DNA of 57,377 bases from Azospirillum sp. (GCA_027486405.1 JAIXPD010000018.1:1-57377); one strand, 5' to 3'. Counted from the stretch's first letter, positions 25,782 through 36,239 are shown. Numbers and translations are program-made. The notes: generated by a model from the letters alone, not told the origin.

Positions 25782-26527
25782 GACCGCACCCCCAGGCCGG
25801 GGACCGCCAGACGGCGTTCCAGCCACAGGCCGATCTGCGAGACCACCAGATTGATCGCGCTGAAGAAGACCAGAATGACGACCATCAGTTCGACCACATT
25901 GTCGCGCTGCGTCCAGATCATGATCGAGGCGTAGGTGATTTCGCCGACGGCGACCGCCGACCCCACCGTGGTCAGTTTCACCAGGGTGACGAGGTTGTTG
26001 ACGATGGTCGGCAGGGCGATGCGCAGGGCCAGCGGCAGTTCCACCCAACGCAGAATCTCAAGCCGGTTGAAGCCCAGCGCGCGGGCCGCCTCCAGCGTGG
26101 TGTCCGGCACCGCCTCGATCCCGGCGCGCAGCGCTTCGGCGTGATAGGCCGCACCGTGCAGCCCGACGACCAGGACCACCCAGAAAAACGCCCCGAACGG
26201 ATTCTGCCCGGCCCCGCCCAGCGATTGGCTGATGAGCATGTTCAGGCCGAGAAAGGCGCAGGACAGTTGCACCAGCGTCGGCGTGTTGCGGGTCAGCTCG
26301 ACAAAGACGCGGGCGGGCAGGGCGAGCCAGCGCTGGCGCGCGGTCAGCGCCGCCGCCAGCGCCATCCCGGCGGCGAGGCTGACCGGAATCATCGTCGCCA
26401 CCAGCGTCAGGGTGGTGCGAAAGCCTTCCAGCCAGATGTCCCGTTCGTGCGGGCTGGTCAGAAAACCGACGTTGATGCCATAGCTTTTGGCGGTTTTGAC
26501 GAGATCGAGAAGAAGCGGATCAGCCAT
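25778..26527 (-). CDS. Polar amino-acid ABC transporter permease 1
   Basis: This 249-aa permease has the FRTTLTLVATMIPVSLAAGM first membrane block, FVELTRNTPTLVQL and the EAA loop LEAARALGFNRLEILRWVELPLAL. It is followed by the GTG-coupled second permease. It starts 21 bp after the binding-protein gene. Confidence 0.9.
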   Translation of the reverse strand: MADPLLLDLVKTAKSYGINVGFLTSPHERDIWLEGFRTTLTLVATMIPVSLAAGMALAAALTARQRWLALPARVFVELTRNTPTLVQLSCAFLGLNMLISQSLGGAGQNPFGAFFWVVLVVGLHGAAYHAEALRAGIEAVPDTTLEAARALGFNRLEILRWVELPLALRIALPTIVNNLVTLVKLTTVGSAVAVGEITYASIMIWTQRDNVVELMVVILVFFSAINLVVSQIGLWLERRLAVPGLGVRS

Positions 26528-26548
26528 GATGCGACGGCCCCGGTCCCG

Positions 26549-27376
26549 TCAGCGGCCCTTGTTGGCGTCGCGGGTTTCCAGGAAATAGGGGGTGATGGTC
26601 AAGCGGTGCCGTTCGGCGGCCTCGATGATCCAGCCCGATCCGTGCAGTTTCCGCATGATCCCGTCCAGCGCCGCCTCGGCGTCCTTTTCCCCCTTGCGCA
26701 CCCAAATGACGTTCAGGGAGGGCAAGAGATCCTCGCTCACCACGATCTCATAGTCCTTCCACTCCTCCGCGCGGTCGAGCAGCATGGTTTTCAGCGTCGC
26801 GCCGGTGTGCACGGCGACGTCGCACTGGCCGCCCTTCAGCGCCAGCACCGATTCCGGCTGGCTGGGAAAGCCCTTGACCAGCGCGCCATGCTCTTCGATC
26901 AGCGGTTTGGTGAAGTTGGCCCCTTGCGACAGGCAGACGGACTTGCCCTTCAGATCGGACCATGTGTGGATGGTCCCGCCCTTGCGGCCAAGAGCCACGC
27001 CGCCGCTGCGCTCAAAGGCGGTGGGGACGAAATTGAGGATCTCGGCCCGCTCCTCGGTCCAGGACATGTTGGCGATCAGCAGATCGACCTTGCCTTGCTG
27101 GAGAAACTGCACCCGGTTGGGTGGCGTCACCGTGACGGTTTCCAGCTTCACCCCCAACCCGCGCGCCAGTTCGGTCGCCAGATCGATGTTGAAGCCCTTT
27201 TGTTCCTGCGTTTTGGCGTCGATGTAGCCAAACGGCGCGCCGGACAGGATGACGCCCGCGACCAGCGACCCACGTTCCTTGATCTTGGTCAGCGTCGCGT
27301 CGGCCTGGGCGTTCGCCGACAGGGTTCCAACAAACAGGCCGAGGGCGGCGGCGGCGATGTGGCGCGCGGTGAGCAT
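26549..27376 (-). CDS. Polar amino-acid ABC transporter binding protein
   Basis: This 275-aa periplasmic protein of the SBP family 3 has a signal peptide (HIAAAALGLFVGTLSANAQA), then IKERGSLVAGVILSGAPFGY, KGFNIDLATELARGL and LQQGKVDLLIANMSWTEERAE, as in glutamine/cystine-binding proteins. Two Cys (SVCLSQG, GGQCDVAV) can form the conserved disulfide. It has three Met. It heads the six-gene operon that ends at 21428, and its promoter carries two sulfur-type boxes. Confidence 0.9.
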   Translation of the reverse strand: MLTARHIAAAALGLFVGTLSANAQADATLTKIKERGSLVAGVILSGAPFGYIDAKTQEQKGFNIDLATELARGLGVKLETVTVTPPNRVQFLQQGKVDLLIANMSWTEERAEILNFVPTAFERSGGVALGRKGGTIHTWSDLKGKSVCLSQGANFTKPLIEEHGALVKGFPSQPESVLALKGGQCDVAVHTGATLKTMLLDRAEEWKDYEIVVSEDLLPSLNVIWVRKGEKDAEAALDGIMRKLHGSGWIIEAAERHRLTITPYFLETRDANKGR

Positions 27377-27389
27377 GGGAGGATGTTCT

Positions 27390-27455
27390 CGCTATATGTC
27401 TATAGTTTAGTGGATATCATAGGCGGTTATTAACCTATCTATAAAATAGATTTTT
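27390..27455 (-). promoter_or_regulatory. Promoter island of the polar amino-acid/MmgE/monooxygenase operon
   Basis: The minus strand has the recurring box ATAGACATAT (plus 27394-27403) and, 34 bp upstream of it, the perfect inverted repeat ATCTAT-AAA-ATAGAT (27437-27451). The second is the clearest dyad among the boxes in the window and suggests a dimeric regulator. Confidence 0.6.
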
Positions 27456-27489
27456 ATCCGAGTCGAAACATTAATTTTGTGAAATATAG

Positions 27490-27528
27490 CCATCTCTCAT
27501 GCAATGAACTTTGCTGCATGAGAGATGG
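27490..27528. terminator. Perfect 14-bp hairpin after the gst gene
   Basis: CCATCTCTCATGCA and TGCATGAGAGATGG pair perfectly around an 11-base loop. It lies about 60 bp downstream of the gst stop and before the promoter of the next operon. A clear T tract is missing, so it may be a terminator or a processed 3' end. Confidence 0.6.
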
Positions 27529-27591
27529 CCTTGATTCGCGCCAACCGCGCGGGTCGGAGAAAGCGGCGCGGACCCGTTGGTCCGCGCGCGA

Positions 27592-28245
27592 TCAGAAATC
27601 CAGCCGTCCTTTCAAATCCTCGAAGGACACCTCGACGTGCGCGCGGTAGGCCGGGCGCTCTTCCAGACGGCGATACCACGCCTCGACGTTGGGCAGCGCC
27701 GGACGGTCGAGATCCAGCGCGAAATAGCGGAACAGCAAGGTTCCGGCGGGAATGTCGGCGATGGTCAGCGCGTCCCCCGCCAGGAACGGGCGATAGGCCA
27801 GATGGCGGTCGAGCCGTTGGTACAGCCGTCCCGCGCGGTCCTGCGCGTCGCGGATGGCGGTCCAGTTCCGTTGATCCTCCGGCGTGCGGTAATAGCCCCG
27901 GAACAGATCCATGAAGGCGGGTTGGAGGGTTCCCAGCGCCCAATCCGTCCAACGGTCGGCGTGGGAACGGTCCGCCGTATCCTCCGGCCACAGGCTGCCC
28001 GGCGCGTGGCGGGCGGCGAGGTAGCGCAGGATGCTGTGCGATTCCCAAACGACGGTGCGGTCGTCTTCGATCACCGGAACGCGCCCGTTGGGATTCCGCC
28101 GCAGGAAATCCGGGTCGTCCAGACCGCCGAACGGGCCGCCCGCGTCGATCTGCCGGTGCTCCAACCCAAGCTCCCCGATCAGCCACAAGACTTTCTGGAC
28201 GTTGAAGGCGTTGCGCCGTCCCCAAATCGTAAGGGGGTGGGTCAT
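27592..28245 (-). CDS. Glutathione S-transferase family protein
   Basis: This 217-aa cytoplasmic protein has the thioredoxin-like N-terminal domain (LTIWGRRNAFNVQKVLWLIG, where the Ser/Asn activating glutathione would lie near 12-15; NPNGRVPVIEDD with the cis-Pro; ESHSILRYLA) and a helical C-terminal domain with FLAGDALTIADIPAG. One internal Met and no Cys. It is the last gene of the osmC-metQNI unit, 40 bp after metI. Sulfur release from glutathione conjugates or thioethers is a plausible role, by inference. Confidence 0.87.
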   Translation of the reverse strand: MTHPLTIWGRRNAFNVQKVLWLIGELGLEHRQIDAGGPFGGLDDPDFLRRNPNGRVPVIEDDRTVVWESHSILRYLAARHAPGSLWPEDTADRSHADRWTDWALGTLQPAFMDLFRGYYRTPEDQRNWTAIRDAQDRAGRLYQRLDRHLAYRPFLAGDALTIADIPAGTLLFRYFALDLDRPALPNVEAWYRRLEERPAYRAHVEVSFEDLKGRLDF

Positions 28246-28285
28246 GCGGGTGGTTCCTTGTGTTGTCGGAAGACAGGAGAAGCGA

Positions 28286-28942
28286 TCAGCGGCGGTGATC
28301 GACGCGGCGGGCCAGCCACTCGCCGCCGAACTGCACGGACGTCACCAGGACGATCAGGATGACGATGATCTCGAACAGCACCTGGGTTTCATAGCGCTCA
28401 TAGCCGTAGCGGATGGCCAGATCGCCCAGGCCCCCGGCCCCGACCGCGCCCGCCATCGCCGAGGCGTTGATCATGGCGATCACGCACACCGTCATGCCGC
28501 CGACGATGCCGGGCAGGGCTTCGGGCAGGATGACGTGGCGCACGATCTGCCAGCGGCGGAACCCCATGGCGCGGGCGGCTTCGATCAACCCGTGATCGAC
28601 CTCGTTCAAACTGACCTGGGCGATTCGGGTGTAAAAGGCGATCAGATGGATGCTGAGCGGGACCACCGCCGCCCAGGTTCCCAGCGTGGTGCCGACGATG
28701 AAGCGGGTGAAGGGCAGCAGGGCGACCAGCAGGATGATGAAAGGAATCGCCCGGAAGACGTTGACCACCACCGACAACGCCTTGTTGACGCGCGGCTTGG
28801 GGTACAGCCCGCCCGGCGCGGTGGCGACCAGCAGCAGGGCGAGCGCAAGGCCGCTGGCGATGGCGATGGCGACCGAGACGCTGACCATGGTCAGAGTCTC
28901 GCCGAAGGCCCGCAGATAGCGGTCAAACATCGTTGGCGACAT
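28286..28942 (-). CDS. metI: Methionine ABC transporter permease MetI
   Basis: This 218-aa permease is the membrane channel of the MetNIQ importer for methionine and its derivatives. Hallmarks are [42 protein letters not shown] and [20 protein letters not shown] (EAA loop), then [20 protein letters not shown]. The ATG at 28942 overlaps metN by 20 bp; an in-frame ATG at 28930 (FDRYLRAF) is an alternative start. Confidence 0.93.
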   Translation of the reverse strand: MSPTMFDRYLRAFGETLTMVSVSVAIAIASGLALALLLVATAPGGLYPKPRVNKALSVVVNVFRAIPFIILLVALLPFTRFIVGTTLGTWAAVVPLSIHLIAFYTRIAQVSLNEVDHGLIEAARAMGFRRWQIVRHVILPEALPGIVGGMTVCVIAMINASAMAGAVGAGGLGDLAIRYGYERYETQVLFEIIVILIVLVTSVQFGGEWLARRVDHRR

Positions 28943-30053
28943 AACCCAGAACCTTCAGCGAATCGGGGGAGAAGCGCGATCCAACGGCGGAGCGCAGCGC
29001 GGCGACCGGAACGGCGATCAACAGATCGCCCTGGGCGTGGCCCTGGATGCGGTCGATCCCGCCATGCAGCAGCGTGGCGTCGGGGACGAGCGCCAACAAA
29101 CTGGCGAGCGACACCCCGTCCGGGTGGCTTTCACCGGTGAACCGCAGGGCCAGCACGGCGCGCCCGCCCTGCTTGGGCGGTTCGGGCAGCAGACGGCGGG
29201 CGATGTCGTCCGGCACGCCGTGCTGAAGCGGGCGCAGCAGCGCCCGCGTGGCTTCGCCCTGCGGTGCGCCGAACACCGTCCAGACCGGCCCCTGTTCGAC
29301 CCGGCGGCCCTGGTCGAGCACCAACACCTCGTCGCAGATCGCGCGGATCACCGCCATGTCATGGGTGATCAACACGATGGTCAGGCCAAGCGTGGCGTTG
29401 ATGTCGCGCAGCAGCCCCAGGATGGAATGGGTGGTTTCCGGGTCCAACGCCGAGGTGGCCTCGTCGCACAGCAGGATTTCCGGGCGATGGACCAGGGCGC
29501 GGGCGATGCCGACGCGTTGCTTTTGCCCGCCCGACAGTTTGGACGGGTAGACGTCGGCCTTGTCGGACAGCCCGACCAGTTCCAGCAGCTCATCGACCCG
29601 GCGGCGGGTTTCGGCGGCCCCAACCCCGGACACCCGCAGCGGCAAGCCGATGTTCTCCCGCACCGTTTTGGCCGACAACAGGTTGAAATGCTGAAAGATC
29701 ATCCCGATGCGGCGGCGCAGGTGAACGAGAGCCTCCTCGTCCAACGTCCCGACATCGACGCCGTCCACCAGAACCCGCCCGCCGGTCGGGCGTTCCAGCA
29801 TGTTGATCGAGCGCAGAAGGGTCGATTTGCCAGCCCCCGACCGCCCGATGATGCCGAACACGCCGCCCCGGCGGATGGCGAAGGAGACGGCGTGCAACGC
29901 CTGGACGCCGCCGGGGTAGAGCTTTTCGATTCCGTCGAACCGGATGTGATCGTCCGACGCGACCGGGTGTGGGGCCGGGTGTGGGGCCGGGTGCGCGGCG
30001 GGTGTCGTCGGTGGAGGGGCTTCGAGCGGCGCAGCGGCGCGTTTCCACAGCAT
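28923..30053 (-). CDS. metN: Methionine ABC transporter ATPase MetN
   Basis: This 376-aa ATPase has Walker [10 protein letters not shown] near 73, Q-loop [17 protein letters not shown], signature [15 protein letters not shown] and Walker [16 protein letters not shown]. The C-terminal NIL domain (from about 300, RAVALRF-like [11 protein letters not shown] and [18 protein letters not shown]) binds methionine and inhibits transport in MetN proteins. The N-terminus is extended by about 35 residues with a His-Pro-Ala repeat ([10 protein letters not shown]) coded by 12-bp tandem units. Confidence 0.93.
   Translation of the reverse strand: MLWKRAAAPLEAPPPTTPAAHPAPHPAPHPVASDDHIRFDGIEKLYPGGVQALHAVSFAIRRGGVFGIIGRSGAGKSTLLRSINMLERPTGGRVLVDGVDVGTLDEEALVHLRRRIGMIFQHFNLLSAKTVRENIGLPLRVSGVGAAETRRRVDELLELVGLSDKADVYPSKLSGGQKQRVGIARALVHRPEILLCDEATSALDPETTHSILGLLRDINATLGLTIVLITHDMAVIRAICDEVLVLDQGRRVEQGPVWTVFGAPQGEATRALLRPLQHGVPDDIARRLLPEPPKQGGRAVLALRFTGESHPDGVSLASLLALVPDATLLHGGIDRIQGHAQGDLLIAVPVAALRSAVGSRFSPDSLKVLGYVANDV
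29964..29993. repeat. 12-bp tandem repeat in the metN 5' end
   Basis: CGGGTGTGGGGC occurs twice in a row (29964-29975 and 29976-29987) with a partial third copy, encoding the His-Pro-Ala-Pro repeat of the MetN leader. The length is a multiple of three. Confidence 0.8.
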
Positions 30054-30091
30054 CGGGTCCGCCTTTGATGGTCGGTCGGTGGGAAGGGGGA

Positions 30092-30931
30092 TCAGAAGGC
30101 TGGAATCAGCACGCCAGCCAGTTCCTTTTCGATGTGGGCGCGGACCTCCGGCGATTGGAAGGATTTGACCAGCAACGGCACCCAGGGGGCGGCCTTGTCC
30201 TGCTCGCGCACCACGATGATGTTGACGTTGGGGTTGTTCTCCTTCTTTTCCTGCGCAATGCCGTCGCGCGCCGCGTTCAGCCCGACCTGGGACGCGAAGC
30301 TGGAAATCACGGCGGCGGCGTCCACATCCTGATAGGAGCGGGCCAGCACCACCGATTTCGCCTCGACGATCTCCAACTTGCGCGGGTTGCTGCGGATGTC
30401 GGCCAGCGTCGCCGTTTCGTTGTAGGCGTCGAACCCGTCGCGCAGGGTGATGAGGCCCTCGTCGCGCAGAACGATCAGGGCGCGGCTTTCGTTGCTGGGG
30501 TCGTCGGGAACGCCAACCTTGGCACCGGTGGGCAAATCCTTCAGCGACTTGTGTTTTTTGGAATAGAAGGCGATGGGCGACAGGTAGGTGTCGGCGACCA
30601 CGGCCAGCTTGTAGCCGCGCTGCTTGATCTGGTCGCGGAAGAACGGGATGTGCTGAAAGGAGTTGGCCTGCAATTCACCGTTGTTCAGCGCCTCGTTGGG
30701 GCTGAGCGACCCGGCGAAGACGATCGGCTCGATCGCCAGACCGTGGGTCTTGCCAACCTTGGCCACCACCTCCCACAGCGGTTCGCTGATGCCGCCGCGA
30801 ATGCCGACCTTCAGGGGAATCGGCTCGGCGGCGTGGGCGGTGCCGAAGAACGGAGCGCTGGTGAACAGCGGGATGGCGAACAGGCTTGCGGCGAACAGGG
30901 CGGCGGCGCGCCCGAACACACGACGATTCAT
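30092..30931 (-). CDS. metQ: Methionine-binding protein MetQ (no internal Met or Cys)
   Basis: This 279-aa periplasmic protein delivers methionine to MetNI. A signal peptide of about 34 residues ends in [10 protein letters not shown]. The NlpA/MetQ family blocks are present: [52 protein letters not shown] and [17 protein letters not shown]. Many MetQ proteins are lipoproteins anchored through a Cys; this one has no Cys anywhere, so it is soluble in the periplasm. It also has no Met after the initiator: a methionine-uptake protein that contains none. It follows osmC by 47 bp. Confidence 0.92.
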   Translation of the reverse strand: MNRRVFGRAAALFAASLFAIPLFTSAPFFGTAHAAEPIPLKVGIRGGISEPLWEVVAKVGKTHGLAIEPIVFAGSLSPNEALNNGELQANSFQHIPFFRDQIKQRGYKLAVVADTYLSPIAFYSKKHKSLKDLPTGAKVGVPDDPSNESRALIVLRDEGLITLRDGFDAYNETATLADIRSNPRKLEIVEAKSVVLARSYQDVDAAAVISSFASQVGLNAARDGIAQEKKENNPNVNIIVVREQDKAAPWVPLLVKSFQSPEVRAHIEKELAGVLIPAF

Positions 30932-30978
30932 GACGGATGCTCTCCGAAAGGCTTGAAGTCCGGTTTCGTCACGCCGCG

Positions 30979-31518
30979 TCAGGCGGCGGCGTCCGGTTGG
31001 CGGTGGTCGATGGTGGAAACAACCTCTTGCGGGCGGCGCAGCAGGTTCAGGATCGGGCAGGTGCGCTCAACCACGGCGTGGAGGTTGGCGATCTCCTCCG
31101 CGCTGGCGGGAGAGACGATGTGGATGGTGTAGCGCAGGTTCTGCGGGTAGACCGGAATGTGCTCAAAGCCCGGCTTGCCGCCGCGCGGGTCGAAAACACC
31201 CTCCACCTCGACCTCCAGGCTGTCGAGCGGGACGCCCAGTTCCGTGGCTTGGATCAGCGTGATGTGCGTCACGCAACTCCCCAGCACGCCCAACTGAAGC
31301 TCCGGCGAGGTCGGCCCCAGATTGTACCCGGCGTAATCGGGGGCGGCGTCGCTGATGACCTGGAAATCACGGATGCGGATGCGGCGGATGCCGCTGCGCC
31401 CCTCGGCGCTGACCCGCGCGGCCAGGGTGGGCGGGGTGAAATCGGGGCTTTGAATGCGCTCTTTCAACGCGCGGTGGGCGACGCCCTTTTCGGCCAGATA
31501 CTCGTTCAGTGCGCTCAT
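30979..31518 (-). CDS. OsmC/Ohr-family protein with only two Cys and no internal Met
   Basis: This 179-aa protein has the OsmC fold used by thiol peroxidases and related redox enzymes. The two family cysteines are Cys82 (VLGSCVTHI) and Cys154 (ERTCPILNL), at the catalytic positions. These are the only cysteines, and there is no Met after the initiator, so sulfur is kept only where the chemistry needs it. The ATG at 31516-31518 is used; a longer frame upstream enters the AT-rich promoter. It heads the osmC-metQNI-gst unit and is divergent from groES. It probably detoxifies peroxide or handles thiol/persulfide species. Confidence 0.87.
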   Translation of the reverse strand: MSALNEYLAEKGVAHRALKERIQSPDFTPPTLAARVSAEGRSGIRRIRIRDFQVISDAAPDYAGYNLGPTSPELQLGVLGSCVTHITLIQATELGVPLDSLEVEVEGVFDPRGGKPGFEHIPVYPQNLRYTIHIVSPASAEEIANLHAVVERTCPILNLLRRPQEVVSTIDHRQPDAAA

Positions 31519-31579
31519 GGGGACGGCGTCCTTCGTTCCGACGGGGTTGGATGCGTGGCTGGCTCCAGGCCTCCATATT

Positions 31580-31780
31580 TCATACATGTTTTATAGGAAA
31601 TAATTTCGCATTGAACATATGAAATTTTTGATGTGGTGGATTCTCATTTTCATCGCTTGTGGATTTGTCGGGGCCGGGCATGCCTGCGGGCCGCGTTCAG
31701 GCGTCTGGCTTGGTTGCAAATAACACAAAAAATATCAGTATATATTTTCTCAATAAATCTATATTTACAGTCGACAAATT
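31580..31780. promoter_or_regulatory. Divergent osmC / groES control region
   Basis: The 340-bp gap 31519-31858 has no gene. It has two AT-rich islands. The first carries ATAGGAAATA (31593-31602) next to osmC. The second has ATAAATCTAT (31753-31762, minus-strand ATAGATTTAT) about 100 bp before groES. I find no CIRCE element (TTAGCACTC-N9-GAGTGCTAA) and no obvious sigma-32-type promoter, so the chaperonin operon does not look heat-shock controlled. Confidence 0.55.
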
Positions 31781-31858
31781 TGCGGCTTACGATGCGTGCA
31801 TCTTGTGGATTGGTGATGCCCCCGCCGACCACGTCCCGTGTGCAAGGAGAGTGAAGGC

Positions 31859-32152
31859 ATGTCGTTCAGGCCGTTGCATGACCGCGTCGTCGTTCGGCGC
31901 GTCGCCCAGGAAGAGAAGTCCAAGGGCGGAATCATCATTCCCGACACCGCGAAGGAAAAGCCGCAAGAGGCGGACGTCATCGCGGTGGGTCCGGGCGTGC
32001 GCGACGACCAGGGCCGCGTCCATCCGCTGGGCGTGAAGGTCGGCGACCGCGTGGTGTTCGGCAAATGGTCGGGCACGGAAATCAAGGTCGGTGGCGAGGA
32101 TCTGCTCGTCATCAAGGAATCCGACATCGTCGGCGTCGTTGAAAACGCCTGA
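31859..32152 (+). CDS. groES: Co-chaperonin GroES without any internal Met or Cys
   Basis: This 97-aa protein caps the GroEL cage. Typical blocks are [13 protein letters not shown], the mobile loop region [20 protein letters not shown] and [16 protein letters not shown]. The C-terminal block reads [13 protein letters not shown] where alphaproteobacterial GroES usually has Met at two positions (LLIMKESDIMGV). No Cys and no Met remain besides the initiator. The ribosome site AAGGAGA is at 31844-31850. It is followed by groEL after 40 bp. It is almost certainly a second GroES beside a housekeeping copy elsewhere, by inference. Confidence 0.95.
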   Translation: MSFRPLHDRVVVRRVAQEEKSKGGIIIPDTAKEKPQEADVIAVGPGVRDDQGRVHPLGVKVGDRVVFGKWSGTEIKVGGEDLLVIKESDIVGVVENA

Positions 32153-32180
32153 CGCGCCTGTTTTCAAAAAGAACGGATAA

Positions 32181-33827
<1,647 letters not shown>

Positions 33828-33848
33828 GCCGGTCGAAGGCGCGACCGT

Positions 33849-33905
33849 GAAACCCGACGGGGCGGGGCGGCTTTGTCCTTCCGGCACCGCGCCCCGTTGG
33901 GTTTC
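33849..33905. terminator. 16-bp hairpin directly after groEL
   Basis: GAAACCCGACGGGGCG (33849-33864) pairs with CGCCCCGTTGGGTTTC (33890-33905) over 16 bp with one G-U pair. It starts 22 bp after the groEL stop. No T tract follows, so it may stabilise the mRNA end, with the true terminator at 33945. Confidence 0.6.
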
Positions 33906-33944
33906 CGAACAACGCTCCCCATGACGCGGCATGATCGGAGCGGC

Positions 33945-33979
33945 AAAAAGGGGTGCCTCGGTGAGAGGCACCCCTTTTT
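33945..33979. terminator. Bidirectional rho-independent terminator, groEL / atsK
   Basis: AAAAAGGGGTGCCTC and GAGGCACCCCTTTTT form a perfect 15-bp stem around GGTGA, with T6 on one side and A5 on the other. It stands between the convergent groEL and the alkylsulfatase gene ending at 34001. Confidence 0.92.
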
Positions 33980-34000
33980 TGTTGAGGTCAGCGGTTGAGG

Positions 34001-34924
34001 TCAGGCGGCGAGGCTCGGCTTTTCGCCAACCCGGCGGGTCACGCTGCGGCGGCCATCGACGGACACCGGCGCGTCACCGGCCACCGTGGTGCGGCGGACC
34101 ACGCGCGGCAGATCGCCGTAATCATCCACAGCGCGGTGGATGGTGGCGCGGTTGTCCCAGATCGCCACGTCGCCCAGCGACCAATGCCAACGCACGGTGT
34201 TTTCCGGGCGGGTGGCGTGATCGTTGAAAATGCCGATCAGGCGTTGCGAATCCGACGTGCCGAGGCCGATCAACCGCCGCAGGAAATGGCCGACGATCAG
34301 TGTGCGCTCGCCCGTCACCGGATGCACGGCGACCAGCGGGTGTTCGGTTTCGTAGATGGTGGAGGTGAAGACTTCATTGAAGCGCTTCAGACCGTCTTTG
34401 TGCACCGACCCACGGTCGCCGACATAGTCGTAGAGGTTGGAATGCTCCGCCCACAGCGCGTCGGCCAGATCGCGCAACGGTTTGGGCAATTCGGCGTAGG
34501 CGGCCACCGTGTTGCCCCACAGCGTGTCCCCGCCGCGTTCCGGCAGGGTGTGCGGGCGCAGGATGGTGACGCTGGGGTAGGCGTCGAGGAAGGTGATGTC
34601 GGCGTGCCAGGAGCTGGCGCGTTCGCCCCGCGCGCCATCGACGTCCAGGATCGCCTCCGTCCCGCCCAAGGACGGCACGGTCGGGTGCCCGACCAGATTG
34701 CCCCACAGCCGCCCGAAGGCTTCCTGCTGGGCGTCGTCGATGTGGTGCTGGTCGCGGACGAAGATCACCTTGTGTTCGTACACGGCGTCTTGAATCGCCT
34801 TCAGCGTCGCCGGGTGCAGATCGCCTGACAGCGCGACGCCGCGCAGCTCGGCACCGATGTTGCCGTTGATCGGCTTGATGTCCAGGACGGGGGTGGCGCT
34901 GTGGGCGTGGTTGGCGGTGCTCAT
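34001..34924 (-). CDS. AtsK-like alpha-ketoglutarate-dependent alkylsulfatase 1
   Basis: This 307-aa TauD-family dioxygenase oxidises sulfate esters (or taurine-like sulfonates), releasing sulfate or sulfite, with Fe(II) and 2-oxoglutarate. The iron ligands are His107 and Asp109 (SSWHADITF) and His263 (DNRATIHRAVDDY); the 2-oxoglutarate Arg lies in LPRVVRRTT. The blocks PERGGDTLWGNTVAAYAELP and ENTVRWHWSLGDVAIWDNRA match AtsK of Pseudomonas more than TauD. I use ATG 34922-34924 with the ribosome site AGGAGA; the preceding in-frame TTG is not used. No Met after the initiator and no Cys. It is divergent from the orphan binding protein at 35150. Confidence 0.9.
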   Translation of the reverse strand: MSTANHAHSATPVLDIKPINGNIGAELRGVALSGDLHPATLKAIQDAVYEHKVIFVRDQHHIDDAQQEAFGRLWGNLVGHPTVPSLGGTEAILDVDGARGERASSWHADITFLDAYPSVTILRPHTLPERGGDTLWGNTVAAYAELPKPLRDLADALWAEHSNLYDYVGDRGSVHKDGLKRFNEVFTSTIYETEHPLVAVHPVTGERTLIVGHFLRRLIGLGTSDSQRLIGIFNDHATRPENTVRWHWSLGDVAIWDNRATIHRAVDDYGDLPRVVRRTTVAGDAPVSVDGRRSVTRRVGEKPSLAA

Positions 34925-34999
34925 CAATCCGTCTCCTGTTGGCTGGATGGGCCTGCTGACGGGGCGGTGGACCGACCATCGGCGTCCACAAATCCCCTA

Positions 35000-35065
35000 T
35001 TGGAATGTGGGAATGCTAGCATCAATATCTATAAATTCAATAGGATTCAAATTTGATTTTTTGTA
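35000..35065. promoter_or_regulatory. Divergent promoter island, atsK 1 / orphan binding protein
   Basis: The 225-bp spacer holds ATATCTATAAATTCAATAGG with the recurring box ATAGGATTCA at 35040-35049. An ATCTAT and an ATAGGAT face each other, similar to the dyad at 27437. ATATCTATAA at 35025-35034 is one base away from the BioR operator; I do not count it as one. Confidence 0.5.
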
Positions 35066-35149
35066 GGATGATGGTGTGGAATTCGGATGGCGCACGAACG
35101 CCCGCCCATGCCCCGGAGCCACCCCCAATCTTCCTGAGGAGAGAGCGTT

Positions 35150-36184
35150 ATGCTGACACGAAGACTCCGCGCCTTGTTTCCCGCCCGCGCGCTTGGCCTG
35201 CTGGTGGCGGCGACGCTGGCGGCGTCGTCCTGGCCCGCCACCGCGCGGGCGGAGGTGGCGGAATTGTCCATCGCCATCCAATATGGCCTTGGCTATCTGC
35301 CGCTGCTGGTCGCCAAGAATCAGCGCTTGATCGAGAAATACGCGCAGGCTCAGGGCGTCGGGCCGCTGACGGTCAAATGGACGGTGCTGAACGGCGGGGC
35401 GGCGACCAACGACGCGCTGTTGTCGGGCAACGCCCACATCGTCGGGGCGGGCATCGCGCCGCTGTTGACCATCTGGGACAAGACGCGCGGCTCGCTGAAC
35501 GTCAAGGCGCTGGCGGGTCTGGATTCCTCCGCCTATTGGCTGACCAGCAACAACCCCAAGGTTCGGAGCATCCGCGATCTGACGGAAAAGGACCGCATCG
35601 CGGTTCCGGCGACGCGGGTGTCGATCAATTCGGTCATCCTTCAGATCGCCGCCGAGAAGGAGTTCGGTCCCGGCCATCACTATGATCTGGAACCCTTCAC
35701 CACCACGCTCAGCCCGCCGGAAGCGACGGCGGCCCTGGTGTCGGGCAAGACCGAGATCACCGGCCATGTGACGACGCCGACCTACGGATCGCAGCAGTTG
35801 GCCTATCCGAACGTTCACCGGGTTTTGAGTTCGCGCGACGTCGTCGGCCCGGCGACGCTGGTGCTGGCCTACGCCACGTCCAAATTTCACGACGAGAATC
35901 CGAAGGTCGTCGCCGTCTTTCTCGGCGCGCTGCGCGACGCCTTCGCGCAGATCGAACGCGACAAGCCGCTGGCCGCCCGCGCCTATCTGGCCGAAGAACC
36001 CAGCAAGTTGAGCGAGGCCGACGTCGTGGCCCTGCTGAACAACCCGGACATCAGCCATTCCTTTGTGCCGTACAACACCGGCGTGATCGCCGATTTCATG
36101 CACCGCGTCGGCTCCATCAAGACCAAGCCGACCTCGTGGAAGGATTATGTCTTTTCCGACCTGCACGGCGAAGCGGGGAGTTGA
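35150..36184 (+). CDS. Orphan SsuA/NrtA-type substrate-binding protein
   Basis: This 344-aa periplasmic protein has a signal peptide (ALGLLVAATLAASSWPATARA) followed by ELSIAIQYGLGYLPLLVAK. It is a paralog of the protein at 10661, sharing ILQIAAEKEFG, LVSGKTEITGHVTTP, QQLAYPNVHRVLSS and DFMHRVGSIKTKPTSWKD. It has no permease gene beside it but is divergent from an AtsK-like gene, so a sulfate ester or sulfonate is a likely ligand. One internal Met and no Cys. The ribosome site GAGGAGAGAG is strong. It is followed by a hairpin at 36211. Confidence 0.87.
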   Translation: MLTRRLRALFPARALGLLVAATLAASSWPATARAEVAELSIAIQYGLGYLPLLVAKNQRLIEKYAQAQGVGPLTVKWTVLNGGAATNDALLSGNAHIVGAGIAPLLTIWDKTRGSLNVKALAGLDSSAYWLTSNNPKVRSIRDLTEKDRIAVPATRVSINSVILQIAAEKEFGPGHHYDLEPFTTTLSPPEATAALVSGKTEITGHVTTPTYGSQQLAYPNVHRVLSSRDVVGPATLVLAYATSKFHDENPKVVAVFLGALRDAFAQIERDKPLAARAYLAEEPSKLSEADVVALLNNPDISHSFVPYNTGVIADFMHRVGSIKTKPTSWKDYVFSDLHGEAGS

Positions 36185-36210
36185 GGCGCGGCGGGTTGCG
36201 CGCGGTGGTG

Positions 36211-36239
36211 GGCGCGGCGGAGATCGCTCCGCCCGCGCC
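36211..36239. terminator. GC-rich hairpin between convergent genes
   Basis: GGCGCGGCGGA and TCCGCCCGCGCC pair with one bulged base between the stop of the binding protein (36184) and the stop of the second atsK (36264). There is no T tract. Confidence 0.45.

Noticed and set aside
30092..30931. MetQ as a lipoprotein
   Set aside because: No Cys exists in the protein, so no lipobox; the signal peptide is of the ordinary cleaved type.
35025..35034. ATATCTATAA as a third BioR operator
   Set aside because: One mismatch to TTATCTATAA and no biotin gene nearby; it is better explained by the sulfur-type boxes.
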